A stretch of 64,000 bases of DNA from Spirogloea muscicola (GCA_009602725.1 WELB01000020.1:1088771-1152770), one strand, 5' to 3'. Counted from the first letter of the stretch, positions 46,301-57,096 are shown. The notes: generated from the letters alone by a model not told the origin. Made by a program: numbers and translations.

Positions 46301-47228
46301 CGTCCAAGCGCGCATCGCGGCAGTGGTCGACAAGGCCGCCTACACCACCGCCGTGCTCCAGCTCCCCGAGGCCGACTTGCGCGGGCGCGCGAGACTCCAC
46401 TCGGCCTCTTCCCCGGGGGCTGCGGCGTGGCTCCAGGCCCTCCCCCTCTACGACGCCCTCACCCTCCCGGACGAGGTATTCCGAAGTGCCGTCCACCGGC
46501 TCCTGGGCCTACTGCCGCCATGTCTCCAGGGTGTGCGTCAATGTGAGTGTGGCGAGCGCGGGACCGAGCCTGGAGAGCTGGCTGCTCATGTTCTGCGCTG
46601 TTCCCACGGCGGAGAGCGGACAGCGGCCCACGACCGCCTCCGCGACGTAATGCATGGCATCCTGTTGGAGGCTGGTTTCTCCGTGGCAGCAGAGCACTCC
46701 GGAATCATGCCAATCCAGCACAGGGCCGACGGTCTCCATGCCAGGCGTGTAGACCTGGTGGCCACCCGACAGGCCGGCGGGCCACGTCTTCTCCTGGACG
46801 TGGTGACTACTGATGCCTATGACCGCTCACACCCAGCCAAATGTGCCACCACGGCTGGGTATGCGGTCGCCTGCGCTGCTCGGGCCAAAGAGCTGAAGTA
46901 CGCGGATCATCCGCGGGAAGACGAGTTCTTCCCGTTGGCCATCGACACACATGGGGCGCTGGGCGCTCGGTGGCTCGAGCTGCTCACCCAGCTCGCCCGC
47001 CACACCATCGCCCGGCGCTTCCATGGGGAGCCGGTTGACTTCCCTGCAGCCGGGTCGCTGGCGCAAGTGTATCGAATGCGCCTGGCCGTCTCGCTGCAGA
47101 GGTCCATGGCCCGGGCGCTGCACCTTCGTGCCGGCAGAGCCCTCGCTGCTGCCTCTGGCTCTGGCCAGGGGACCCACTTCCAGGAGCCCAGCATCTCTGA
47201 TCTGCGGCTGCTTAGCAGGGGTTACTGA
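43329..47228 (+). CDS. RLE-type non-LTR retrotransposon polyprotein (reverse transcriptase plus endonuclease), full length
   Basis: A single ORF of 1299 aa from the first ATG in good context (CCGCCATGG); the open frame extends upstream without ATG. The N-terminus has two C-x2-C-x12-H-x3-C fingers, at residues 66-86 and 265-285, separated by a Pro/Ser-rich region and a 12-nt tandem (EHST three times, about 43677). Reverse transcriptase follows: AVDVKNAFNT with Asp647, QGDPL, and FADD with Asp739 and Asp740. The C-terminus has a C-x-C-x12-H-x3-C knuckle (Cys1072, Cys1074, His1087, Cys1091) and a restriction-like endonuclease core (RRVDLV...LLLDVVTTDAY), the order known from R2-like elements. 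There is no N-terminal AP endonuclease. No stop or frameshift was seen, so it may be active. GC content is far above its surroundings. Confidence 0.9.
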   Translation: MGSAAACSSRRRPRSRSPELPPAKFAWAQRFLTLAAFHAATTPPPPQPPLLPPSPPSPAKPPRAPCPTCPRDFATPHGVSVHRRHCKGHASPTGPPPAAAVAACSPIVQALASTRAEHSTEHSTEHSTEATTLSPPAREKCRAPTLSPPPLRSEGTHEVTTLLHPQGTMSHVLGPDAPECASPATVVRQPLPPAEPSSPQPPTSPPPPPPPTPPSRSSAIPPLEPPSLPQSAPSTPPPSPPPPPPPSEPAPPPSPSPPSPDPPRCQLCQRTFTTRSGRSNHQRTCAGNINRAEQARSAAAAGGRRGRPGRPPAPSPPTPHHWQWLADLDLAAVHRQAALPLLRHVPRWARPHLRRALRPVTQRIVVDHRDEAAWKLFILFPRLLLGRVSLDSRKQGQQPLLERVQLFESGHWEELLARHDAAVAASEANRGGRGATHDRAASVRRALRYGHAGELSRAVQALDDAMLAPTNAATRAALDSLHPPSSSPLPPWLAAFAPPEEVVLDADALMKALQTSRRAAAGGPSRMLTEHLREIFLEGEATDFNALLQICQHMARDNVPASIRGVLCTSTLLALDKPSGGVRPIAIGEVLYRLVSRVLWQQHAGPAQVHMAPHQYGAGLRSGGEAVVHGVRATLDQHPGWLVLAVDVKNAFNTVERASIAEELRASFPSLVPFFRLGYGQPSDLLWRTGGDQVEVLQSQAGTRQGDPLAGFYFALAHHRALQATAAAHPGVLLPSFADDTTIVGPPEDVAAAFITLELQLATLGLSTRASKCAAWSPSGLPPNLTLPTGCQTPADGFTLLGVPIGAPSFVEGQLRARLAEHLQPAARLPELDDMQLSLAMLTRAIGQRPQYLTRATPPSPGALAAYADFDASMVASLAALVRHQGFLQSPAAIHQAALPLSHGGLGLRPLARSCRAAYLGSWAQTAASVAQRFLVHGRRALEQAVAEVDMGPLPFQVSLRSAHQELLAAHPDLAGQAVSFAHLAHTADLRVQARIAAVVDKAAYTTAVLQLPEADLRGRARLHSASSPGAAAWLQALPLYDALTLPDEVFRSAVHRLLGLLPPCLQGVRQCECGERGTEPGELAAHVLRCSHGGERTAAHDRLRDVMHGILLEAGFSVAAEHSGIMPIQHRADGLHARRVDLVATRQAGGPRLLLDVVTTDAYDRSHPAKCATTAGYAVACAARAKELKYADHPREDEFFPLAIDTHGALGARWLELLTQLARHTIARRFHGEPVDFPAAGSLAQVYRMRLAVSLQRSMARALHLRAGRALAAASGSGQGTHFQEPSISDLRLLSRGY

Positions 47229-47352
47229 GTGTCTCGTAGCAGCTTTGTTTCTGTTACTTAGCGCTTCCCCTGGCCCCCTTCTCGTACTCTGTTCATTCTT
47301 TTTCGGGCTGGTTGTTCCAGCCCCTATTCTCAATGGGCGAGCACTTTCTTCT
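47229..47352 (+). mobile_element. 3' UTR and hairpin tail of the full-length element
   Basis: Follows the TGA; contains CCCCCTTCTCGTACTCTGTT, the hairpin GGGCTGGTTGTTCCAGCCC and ends CAATGGGCGAGC, ACTTTCTTCT. Terminus set by comparison with the copy at 41900. Confidence 0.85.
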
Positions 47353-48118
47353 CCTGGACCCTTGCCCCTGCAGTAACCGTTGCTCATTTTACCGTTGCGG
47401 CCCCATCCCAATGCCTCCCGCTTTTCCTTGCGCCGCCGGCAGCCCGGGCTTGGCGATCCACAGCATTCGTTACAGAAAGAGTGGACCATCAATGTCCAGA
47501 GCCCAAAAGAGGAATGGAAGAGGCGTCGGAAAAAGGACTACACTACAAAAGGACTACACAAGACGCCCACTTCTGGAACGGAAACAGTGTTGTTGTCATT
47601 CACTTTTAGGCTGGCTTTTCCAGCCCCTATTCTCAATGGGCGAGCACTTTTCTATTCCAGCCCCTATCCTCAATGGGCGAGGCACTTCCTTCTTTTGTCC
47701 CACTACTTCTGCCTTGCAGGTGCAGCCGCTGGACGATCACGCCCAGGTCACCGACTGGCTAGCTGCCGAAACTTGGTGGCGGTGCGTCAGGCCGGCACGT
47801 CACAAGTCAGCTGACGCTCCCGCAAACCTGCCGCGTCATGCGACGTGCCGGCCGACATCGTCGACACATCTCTTGATTCCGCAAAGCCCGCCGCGTTGGG
47901 CGCCGTGCCGGCCGCGGCGGCGGCGCCCCCCCCCCCGGGGCAGCTCCGAGGCGCGCAGCGAACAATCTGCGGATCGTAAGACCTGGGGGACGGGGCGGTG
48001 GTCAGCGCATTCGCAGAGCTTTGGACGCGGCGCAGCTCATCCGCAGGACCGTAGATGTGGCCAGCACCCCCCTCCCCACCGAAAGTCGGAGCGCCGCCCG
48101 GCCCCGCGGCATCCCCTC
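47353..48118. other. No gene; further family 1 tails
   Basis: Two tails in tandem at 47605-47655 and 47655-47690 (each with CCAGCCCCTAT, CTCAATGGGCGAG). No exon recognised in the GC-rich rest. Confidence 0.5.
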
Positions 48119-48412
48119 ACGTGCCTTTGGGTCTGGTGTCCTGCTACCGTATGCGACTGTCTATGTCCCTGCAGCGCTCCCAAGCGCTTGCTCTGCACCG
48201 CCGCGCTGGTCGCGCCCTTGCAGCAGCCTCTGGCTTGCGCAGCGGGGTTGCTCCTCCTCCCCTCAGCTCATCTGACTTGCTACTGCTGACACGGGGGTAT
48301 TGAGGGCGCCCTGCCTGCCTAGCCTACGGCTCCGTCATGAACACCTGTACGCATCTGGCTGGCATTTCACAGCCGATTCTTTCATATCAGCAGCCGCTTT
48401 CTTCTCACCGCC
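48119..48412 (+). mobile_element. 5'-truncated family 3 retrotransposon, copy b
   Basis: Reads VPLGLVSCYRMRLSMSLQRS to SSDLLLLTRGY stop, then the same 3' UTR as 19282-19381 up to CAGCAGCCGCTTTCT. Ends 33 bp upstream of the start codon of gene C, so it supplies the immediate 5' flank of that gene. Confidence 0.8.
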
Positions 48413-48444
48413 GCCGCCAGCCGCCAGTACCGCCGCCGCCGCCG

Positions 48445-51400
48445 ATGGCGCCGTGGCTTCTGGTGATCGCCGCCGCCGCCGCCGCCGCCCCGCCTGAGGG
48501 CCTCGGAACGGGCGCCGTTGCCGAGGTACGCGGCCGCCGGCCCGCTCGGCAGCGCCCGCAAAGTCCTGCTTTGCCAAGTCCTCGTGCAGCACGACCCACA
48601 GAGCCAGGACCCAGAAAGACACGAGTGCCTGACGCGGCGGCTGCGGCGGCGAGCGGCGGCCAGGAGCCCTGGGCTGCCGGGGTGGTGGCGCGATTCTCCG
48701 CCGGGCGCCGGCTGCTCTCAACGCACCCGGACTGTGAGCCAGAGTCGCTCCGGCGCCCGAGCCGCCGCCGTCGCTCGCCGTCGCGGCGTGCTGAGTGCTT
48801 ACGACTTCGCCAGCCCTGACCACTGCAAGGTGCTTCCTGACGGCTGTGGCGGCGCGGTGTTGACTCGGCCCAGACGGGGCGCTGGTGTCATTCAAGGCCG
48901 GCGTGAAAAACCCACCGCTGCTGTCCAGCTGGACGGGGCCCAACCCCTGCGCCGGCTGCAACGCCACCGGCGGCAACTGCGCCTGGTTCGGCATCGAGTG
49001 CGACAACAGCTCCGAGTCAGCTCCCTGTGAGTGGCCATCTGACTCGGTGGCCCTCAGACAGCTTGCGACGTTGGTTTGGGGCAGACACCAATCAAGTGCT
49101 AGGTTGACTTTGGCCCTCTCCCTGCACACTCACCAGGGCCCGTGGTTCTCAGCCATTGTGTTTAACTGGCTTCATTGACTTCGTGACTGATAATTGGTAC
49201 ATTAGCTTGTAGCCTTTAACTTTTTTGTCTGGGACAAGTTCTCAGCAGAATGCGCCTCCAGCTTTCTCAGGCACTGCTGAGTGACTGAAGCGAATGTGGC
49301 TGCTGACTTTCCTGGAAGCATGCCGCCTGAACCTAAGGAAAGGACTGGTGGTGCATGGCTCTGTTGTTTCTCAGAGTGGTGGTGAACGCCAACCTTAATG
49401 GGTCACTCACCTCGCCCATTGGCAACCTCACCAGCCTGACGCGCCTGTAGGACACTCTTGCCTCTGCTACTCACTGGTGAATTTTCTAGGTTGTGCAATT
49501 GAGACGACTTGCTTACAAACTACACTGTACTGTTTATGTGCTATGTTGGTCGGTTATAGGTATTTGTATGGGAATCGCCTGACAGGACCGATTCCTCCCA
49601 CCATCGGCAACCTGGCCAAGCTCGACCTCCTGTACGTCAGCTCTCACCAAAGCCCTCTCGACTGCAACATTCGCTGGCTTCAGCATTAGGCCTGTGACGA
49701 CAATCGAATTGCCAAAACAAGTCAGGTCATAGCGCCCTCACTTGCCAAGAATTGGTTTGTGCAGCAATTTGGACCACAACTTCCTGACAGGGAGCGTTCC
49801 AAGTACCATTGGCAAGCTTTCGCAACTAGAACTGCTGTGAGTCTGCCTGAGCTTCATGACAAATACTCATGAAAAAAGCTCTTCTACATTTAGAAGTGCG
49901 AATCTGCAGGAAGCACAATGTTGGGCTCTGTTAATGCTCATCACCCTTTTGGCTAGATCACCGAACTTGCTCAGCTGAACTTGGTCAGGTGGACTTGCTA
50001 TATTAAAAAATGTGTCAAATCAATATAGCTGGATGGGGCTGCTCAAATCAGCTTGTAAGTTGGCTGTTCCTTCCAGCCATCTCTGCTGCAACAATCTGAC
50101 GGGTCCCATACCGACAACCATCACGAATCTCACAAAACTCGTCATCTTGTTAGTGGTCACCCCCTACCAACTTCTCTTGCGGCGGTGACTTGTCACATAC
50201 CATGAAGATTTGCCATGAATCTACAGTCGGCTCTGAAGACTCCTTGATACTGGATTCTGCACACTGCGTATGCTATGTATATGTTGCAAATTCAGGGGCA
50301 GGCAGGCGCGCAAAGTTGACCAGATCTGTGGTCGACATTGTTCAGCATCATGGACTACAATGGCTTCACCGGCACCATACCTCCTGACTTCCAGAGCATG
50401 CCGTACTTACAGAAGATGTAAGGGAGTCCGGCGAGCTAGCTGCTGGTGGATTTGTGCCTTTGACTGTGCAAACCTTCTGAAGCGAGCTCTTCATGCGCCA
50501 TGGGTACAACCACTTCGTTTCCTGTCAGGAACATACAAAGTGCCGGGCTCCATAAGTGTATGCTGCATTCCCATCACTGGCTGACATGCAGTCTTTCACA
50601 TCTCTTATATTGCAGTCAGTTGGCGCACAACAAGCTGAATGGCGGGATCCCGGCCATACCTCTTAACTACCTCACTCACTTGTAATTGCTGATCACCACT
50701 TGCATATGCTCATCGAGAGCCATCAGTGTGCATCATTGTGTGTATGCCAAAGTGCAAAAGTCAAGGAGGTTTCTGCAGCCAACTTTGGGACAATATGCCA
50801 GCAGACTGACCACGTCAACCATGCCACTATGCACAGAGACCTGTCATATAACAACCTCACGGGGCTCCTCCCATACAATCTCGGGATATTTGGAAGATCC
50901 TTGCAAGTTATGTAAGTGGTTGCTATCTCTTAAGTAGTGCATGTGGTCAATCTGACGGCTTGTGCTGCTCATGAGATGGCTCCCTTTTCTAGAGACGAAT
51001 CAGTGACACTGTTGGCTAATTTGTCTTGTGAGTGAAAGCCACAAGCAAATGATCAAAAGACAATGTCAGCAAGCAGTTGTTACGGGGCTGAGAGGATACA
51101 GGCCCCGTGAACGTGGTCCACAGCCTTAGTACATACCTGATGCTACTGGTGGTATGTGCTGCAAATGTGTGGCAGAAATTTGGCCTCGAACAGGTTCTAT
51201 GGGACCATATCCACTTACTTAGGATCCTCACCATCACTTCGGAAGTTGTAAGTCAAGCTGTGCCTCTGGAGCTTACTGCTGTCCACAGTCAACGACATCA
51301 GAGGCATTTCCTGAAAAGCTCCATGATGAAATTGTTATTTCCCGCATCAATAGATATTCTGAGAAGCTTGTACAGCAGAGTTGTAGTTCTGCTGACAGTT

Positions 51401-54400
51401 GAATCTTGTGGCAGCGATGTTTCCAACAACACTTTCCAGGGAGGGTTTCCAGAATCGTTACTTCCACCTTTCAACACGGCATTGAAGTGGATAGACGTCA
51501 CCGGCAACTACATGACGGGCCCAGCCCCGAATGTCTCCATCCCAGGGCTCACGGTCCGCACCTCCACCAACTGCTTCAAGCTCCCTGCTCGCTTCCAAAG
51601 GCCAGCCTCAGTGTGCGGAGCCCAGCTGTCACCGCGTGAGTCTCTCTCTCTCTCTCTGTCCCCCCCCCCGCCCCCCTCTCCCCGCTGCTTTCCCTCTCTA
51701 TCTCCCTCATGTTAGCCCCTGGTCCTTTCTCTTGAGCATTCCTGATTATGACTCTTTCTTGCATCACGCCGCTCCTAACAGCCTCAAGTCATCCCAGGCC
51801 TTCACTCCTGCTTCCTGCTAGCCCTTCCACTTCACCCCACCCTCACCACCTTTCTTCTGATCTTGACGAATCTGGATATTTGTTGGCAAGTGGATTAGAG
51901 GTTCTCAGATTCTAGAAGTTGTGGCATGTCAGTGGAACAGTGCTCCACAAACACGCATGGCCTTATTGACATGAAGAGCACCGCACGTAGATTAGAAGCA
52001 TTGAATCTTTCAGTATTTGGTCTGCGTGACCTCCAGAAGGTAGCTTGTAAACGACTTGCTGTGGCATGTTGTACACAGCCTGCTTATCGAGCTCGTCGAG
52101 CGATATTATTTCGAGCGAGTCCATTGTGACTTGTTACAACCTTGGAAAAGACTATGACACCAGCTGCAACAATGCCATGTGCAGGTCAGCATATATACAT
52201 GTTAAGCCAAAACCTTGGACCCTGATTCACTGATAGAGAGATTCAACTCCCGGCAATACTGTACTCGACTGCTGTGTAGCATGCTGACCAATGCAACGTT
52301 GAGTAATCTAGGCAACGTACATACCAAGTTATGATTAAAAGCCGCATAGAAAAAGCCTGTGGAATGTACAAAGCTGTCAGGTGCTGAAGCCAAAATTGAG
52401 AGCTGAGGTTGATAAGAAGCCACTGACGACGGTTCCACATGGCTGTCCAGCTCCACAACCTCGCGTTGTGAGCTTGACCGCAGGGCTGATGGTTTTCGCT
52501 GTAACGCTGCAAGTGGGGGCTACACCAACCAATGCGCCAACCTCACCTGCCAGTCAGTCCTCTCCAGCCCACAACCTGAATCTGTTACCCACATTCCATG
52601 AGCTGCGCAGACCTTGGTCGAGTCGAATGTTGGTCACTTTGACAAACGCCTTTGTATGGTCCATCCACATAGCACTTGTGAGCATCAGCCACTGCTGTTG
52701 AGCATAGAGTGGCCTTTGCAAAAAGTTTCTGGCAGAAGATCTCCTGATTTTGCCCCACAAAGCTACGCACAGACCCTGGCAGCTTGCAGGGCTTCCACCT
52801 TCCTCACACTTTTTCTGCATGTCTGTGCAGAGCTGGCATATGCACTCTTCACAATGCTCTCCCAAGGGCCAACCACACGTGCACGGACCCTCCCGAGCGT
52901 AACAGCCAGTGGGATCCGCTGTGCTTTGATGCTCGCTGCTCAAGGTAGTCAGCCACCTGTCACAAGCGATCACAATATGCTCTTATTCTGCTCTCATTCT
53001 CAGAAAAGCAGGGTCTGTGAGGCTAAAACATGAAAGGTCATTGATGAGTATTCAGCAGGAATCAGGGGGTGATGTGTTGGTCAAGAAGAGCAATGAGCAT
53101 TCGACCAAGATCATCCATCACAATGTGTCGCTGACAAGCCCATTCCCTTGTTTTTCTGCTTGTCTTGCTAGTGACGGGAGATGCCTCTTCAAGACGTTCC
53201 AAAACTCCTCCAAGGACTGCTCTGAGAGCAATAAGGGCCTGAGGTGCTCCAGCTATTTCTGCAAGTAAGCCAATCTCTTAAATTCGAAGCCACCAAACAC
53301 TAGATTGTAAACTCTGAATCTTGGTTATACAGCTCCTCGCAGTCTGTAAGTAAATGTTATGAGTTGCCATCACAAACATATTTGTCTGTATCGTGGGCAG
53401 GGCACAAGCGAGCAGAAAAAAGCAGGCTCTATGGCTCTCTGTCTGTCTGAGACTTGAGAAAGTTCTGCAGCTGCTTCTGTTGAGCCTTGATTTGTTAGGT
53501 TTCTTCAGCTGTCATTCATGGGAATCCCGTGCATTGTTTAATGGTTTGCCTATGAAGCGCGTGAACACCCAAACTCCTCCAATCATAGTCCTAAGTCTAC
53601 CTGCCTACGACATGCTCAGCTTTCGCTGATGGTAGCTCCTTGTTTCTCCATTGACCAGCGGGAACGGCGTATGCAGTGTTCCAAATAATTACACTGATGG
53701 CACACCATGTTACTCACATTCAGCTGACTACCAGTGTGCAAATACGTCGTGCACGTGAGTATATGGTTGGTCCTCTTTTGACAAACTAGACTTATTCTCT
53801 AAGGTAGACTAAGAGCAGCTTTGGAATCCAAATAGTTGCTCATGCGGCGTGGAAACAGCCAGACTCAAGGCATGAATGCTGTCGCATTATCATCTGCTCA
53901 GATGTTCTTTTTCAGCCTGCGAGCTGCAATTGTGCTGGTGTGTGCATATTGTCAGGCATTCTTGAATCTGTCTAGTAAGGCGGCAGCACAGGTGCTGGAT
54001 AAGTGCATCATAGTCCTTCACGTGATGTCACAGGAAGGGCGTCTGCGTTGGGGCGTACAATGGCAAGTCGAGCTGCAACCTTGCCGCTCCAAATCCTTGC
54101 TACATCTACACGTGCAACTCAACGTCGGTTCCTCTCTCCTATCCCTTTGCCCTTCAATGTGCCAATGGCTTGAGGTGCTCGCGGTCATGACCCTTTGCGC
54201 TACTGCCTGCTGTGATCTTGACGGCTTTCCTGTGGTTGCCTCAAGACAGCACACAAACGTGCTCCAACAAGAAAGTGGCCCCAAATACGACGGCATGCGC
54301 AAATGGTGACAAATGCGATTTAATCTATCGCTGCAAGTAAGTCCGCAAGTGGGCTGTTCAAAATCGCCCTCTTTGACAGCCTGCTCAAAAAGCAGCAGCA

Positions 54401-55644
54401 GCAAATTATACCAGTGATAAGTAAGATAGATCCTGAAGTTCTAAGAAAGCAAGTGATACGCCTACCCACTTAGCCTCAGTACCCAAAAGTGCCTCCATGG
54501 TCGCATCCTTGCTCCTTGTTGTGGCCCGCGATGAGCGCAAGATTAGGAGATATATCTAGGCACTTGATCAAAGGTACCACATAACTGCGTGAATATTTGT
54601 CAGACAGCCATCACCGAAGACCGTCTCTGATTTAAGCAAAGCATGTTGCTGTTGCATGCAGCGGCCATGGCTCCTGTGACTATAGCAAATACTACACTGC
54701 GGCCAATGGCACCATGTGTGGCTCTACGTCGGGAATGGGATGCGCTAACATGGCATGCAGGTGGGCATTAAGCACTGACGCTCACTCGCCATTCCACAAT
54801 TTGAATAAGCCACCAGTCTTTCAGGACTCTGATCGTGTCCTCCTCCTTTGTCAGAGAGGCCCATTGCCTTTGCATCCATGCATAAACCTTCAGAGCTACT
54901 ACCAGTGAGATGCTCTCATGCTTCCCACGTACTTGCTGTAATTGACAGTAAACCTTCTGTTGCACTTGCTTTTCAGCGCCGGTCAATGTCAGATCTCGAA
55001 TGTATATGCGAATGGCACCATCTGCGACATTCATAATCCCAATGCAATAGATGACCGCTGCCAGGTCAGCTCGTGCAGGTAAGTGTTGCTGGTCTTGCCA
55101 TGGTCGGTAGATTCTCATTGATGGTGTTCGATGCCTCTCGGTCCGATTGTCATCATCAGGTAGTCATAGTTACCTCTTCAAAGAAGCATGCGGTCAGCTT
55201 GTCTTGGCAGCCTGGCTTCAAATGGTTGTTTGATTTGGTCATGTCACAGATGTTGCTCCTTGTCAGGTCTGCCGTACACCACATGACATTGTCATTAGTT
55301 ACACACATCTGGTCTTGGCATCTCACATGTTCACTACTTTCTCCTTCATCTGCAGTAATGGTCAGTGCTCGAATGTCGTGAGCAACAAGCCAGCTGGCAC
55401 TGTGTGCCTTCCAACACCTACCGGATACGAGGACAATGGCTATTTCTACATCGATGGAACCTGCGAAAGTGACGAATGCTGCGCCCATTGTGATGGTGCG
55501 GGTAGTTGTGATGAGAACATCAGAGACGGGTCGACATGCAACACATGCTCGACTGGCAGTGGATGCGGAGAAGGGCCAAGCGGCTGCGAGCCCGATGGCT
55601 GTTCCTGTCACAGGACTCGTTGCACCTTCAACTATTTAATGTGA
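48445..55644 (+). CDS. LRR-Cys family member C, 20 exons, about 788 aa
   Basis: Exons: 48445-48733, 48874-49026, 49375-49446, 49560-49631, 49765-49836, 50077-50148, 50346-50417, 50616-50681, 50837-50911, 51415-51635, 52079-52184, 52484-52552, 52831-52944, 53172-53264, 53659-53754, 54034-54183, 54250-54336, 54662-54760, 54977-55078, 55356-55644. The N-terminus MAPWLLVIAAAAAAAPP resembles a signal peptide. Exon 2 is the LRR N-cap (ALVSFKAGVKNPPLLSSWTG). Five LRR exons are exactly 72 nt (LYLYGNRLTGPIPPTIGNL). Then come the C-cap, nine cysteine exons such as NYTDGTPCYSHSADYQCANT, and a Cys-rich end closing at TGA. Exon 2 is 4 nt shorter than in gene B, which breaks the frame at the junction; using the AG two bases further on at 49375-49376 restores it over all remaining exons. 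Probably secreted; function unknown. Confidence 0.75.
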
Positions 55645-56585
55645 CAGAAATTAGCACAGGTTTTGGACACCTCTGAGGGCTTATGTAGTACCACGTACAT
55701 GAGATAAGAGCAAGAGTAGGCTGAACAACCACAGAGCCACCTCGAAGATGGTGGTGCAGGTTCACATTGCTAAGACAATGGGCACAACTGTGAAACGTGT
55801 GCTGAAGTTCACAGGCGCCTCTCTCTCTTTAGGCAATGCATCTGCGTCGTGAGGTCCATGGGGCAAGCAAACAATTACTGCATTTGCGGTGAATTTATTC
55901 GTTGGATTTTAACTGGACTGGATTATGGGATTGGAATTGGAATGGAGTTCAATCAGTATGGAGCCGAATCTCTCTGAGTCCAAAAAGTCAAGCAGTAGGC
56001 AGGCCGCAATCGCCATAATTATCCCTCTATGTTGCTAAGAATCTGGGTGGTCAAATAAGGGTATAATCTCACATGAGCTTTTACTGCAATCGAGGAATGT
56101 CATTCAAGAGGAGCAGCGGCATGGGATACGTGCTATCATGTGCAGGAGGCAGAACGCATCTACGAGCATGCAGTCCTGTAGCGCGCTGAATTGGTGCACA
56201 TACATCAATATCTTTGCCTCTGAGTTCATGCCACGACCGCTTGAGTTGGTCGAGATATAGGTTTGACTTGCAGTGTAGCCTCACTGTGTCATACTAGGTT
56301 GCGGTTGAGGTGACAAGTGCTGCTTCAGTAGAAGGAGCTCCTTGATGATCAGCATTCTGAAGGCTGAGCTAGAGCCACATCGTCGGCTCTTCATGTCGTT
56401 GTTGACAACAATCAGTGGTCATGTATGTGGGCAAGTATTTGTTCTGCTGTACCTGCCCGAAATGGCGCTGTTGCGGTGGCCAGCGCTTTGAAGGTAGGGA
56501 GCGGAGCTGGCACTGTGCAGGATGTGAGTGTGGTGATCCGGTGCACCAGCGACTAGGGCGGGGAGCCATGACTCAGCCCAGTAGG
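54745..56585 (+). repeat. Tandem segmental duplication, unit 1
   Basis: From the end of exon 18 of gene C through the last two exons and about 0.9 kb of 3' flank; matches 58305-60078. Ends where a retroelement tail begins at 56590. Confidence 0.8.
55645..56584. other. 3' flank of gene C, no gene
   Basis: Duplicated at 59189-60078 with many small changes. Holds words such as AGGAGCAGCGGCATGG and CCCGCCCTAGTCGCTGG on the reverse strand but no conserved frame. Confidence 0.5.
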
Positions 56586-57096
56586 CCGTAGGAAGAAGGT
56601 GCTCGCCCATTGAGAAGAGGGGCTGCAAAGCCAACCCAAAAAGAATGGACAATGTTCAACGCCAAAGAAAGAGGTGCTGAAAAAGGACTACACTACAAAG
56701 TGCAAGATGGTGCAGAGGGAGATGCAGATGGCTGCTCAGTATCCACGTGTGAGCAACAGCAGATCAGAGTAACTCGGAGCAGGAGAAGCGGCACTTTGCC
56801 GAGACCCGGAAGCAGCAGCCATAGCACGGCCAGCCCGCGCGTGGACCGCATGAGCCAAAGAGCGCTGCAGCGAGACCGCCAGCCTCATCCGAAAGACCTG
56901 CGAGAGGGAGCCGGCAGCATTGAAGCCTGGCGAACCCTGCCGCCGCTCGATGGCCTCCCGGGCAAGCCGCTGGAGGAGATCCAACCAGCCACTGCCAAAT
57001 GCCCCGTGTACGTCAATGGCCAGTGCCGCGAAGGCATCGCCTGGAGGGTGGTCAGAGTACTTGCGCTCCTTACTCCGAGTAGGAGCGCTCCCTTGC
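56585..57096 (-). mobile_element. 5'-truncated family 1-like retrotransposon
   Basis: The minus strand reads RKYSDHPPGDAFAALAIDVH, WLDLLQRLAREAIERR, FNAAGSLSQVFRMRLAVSLQ and SDLLLLTRGY stop, then a 3' UTR and the tail at 56650-56590. Its 5' end lies close to that of the next element, which runs the other way. Confidence 0.75.
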
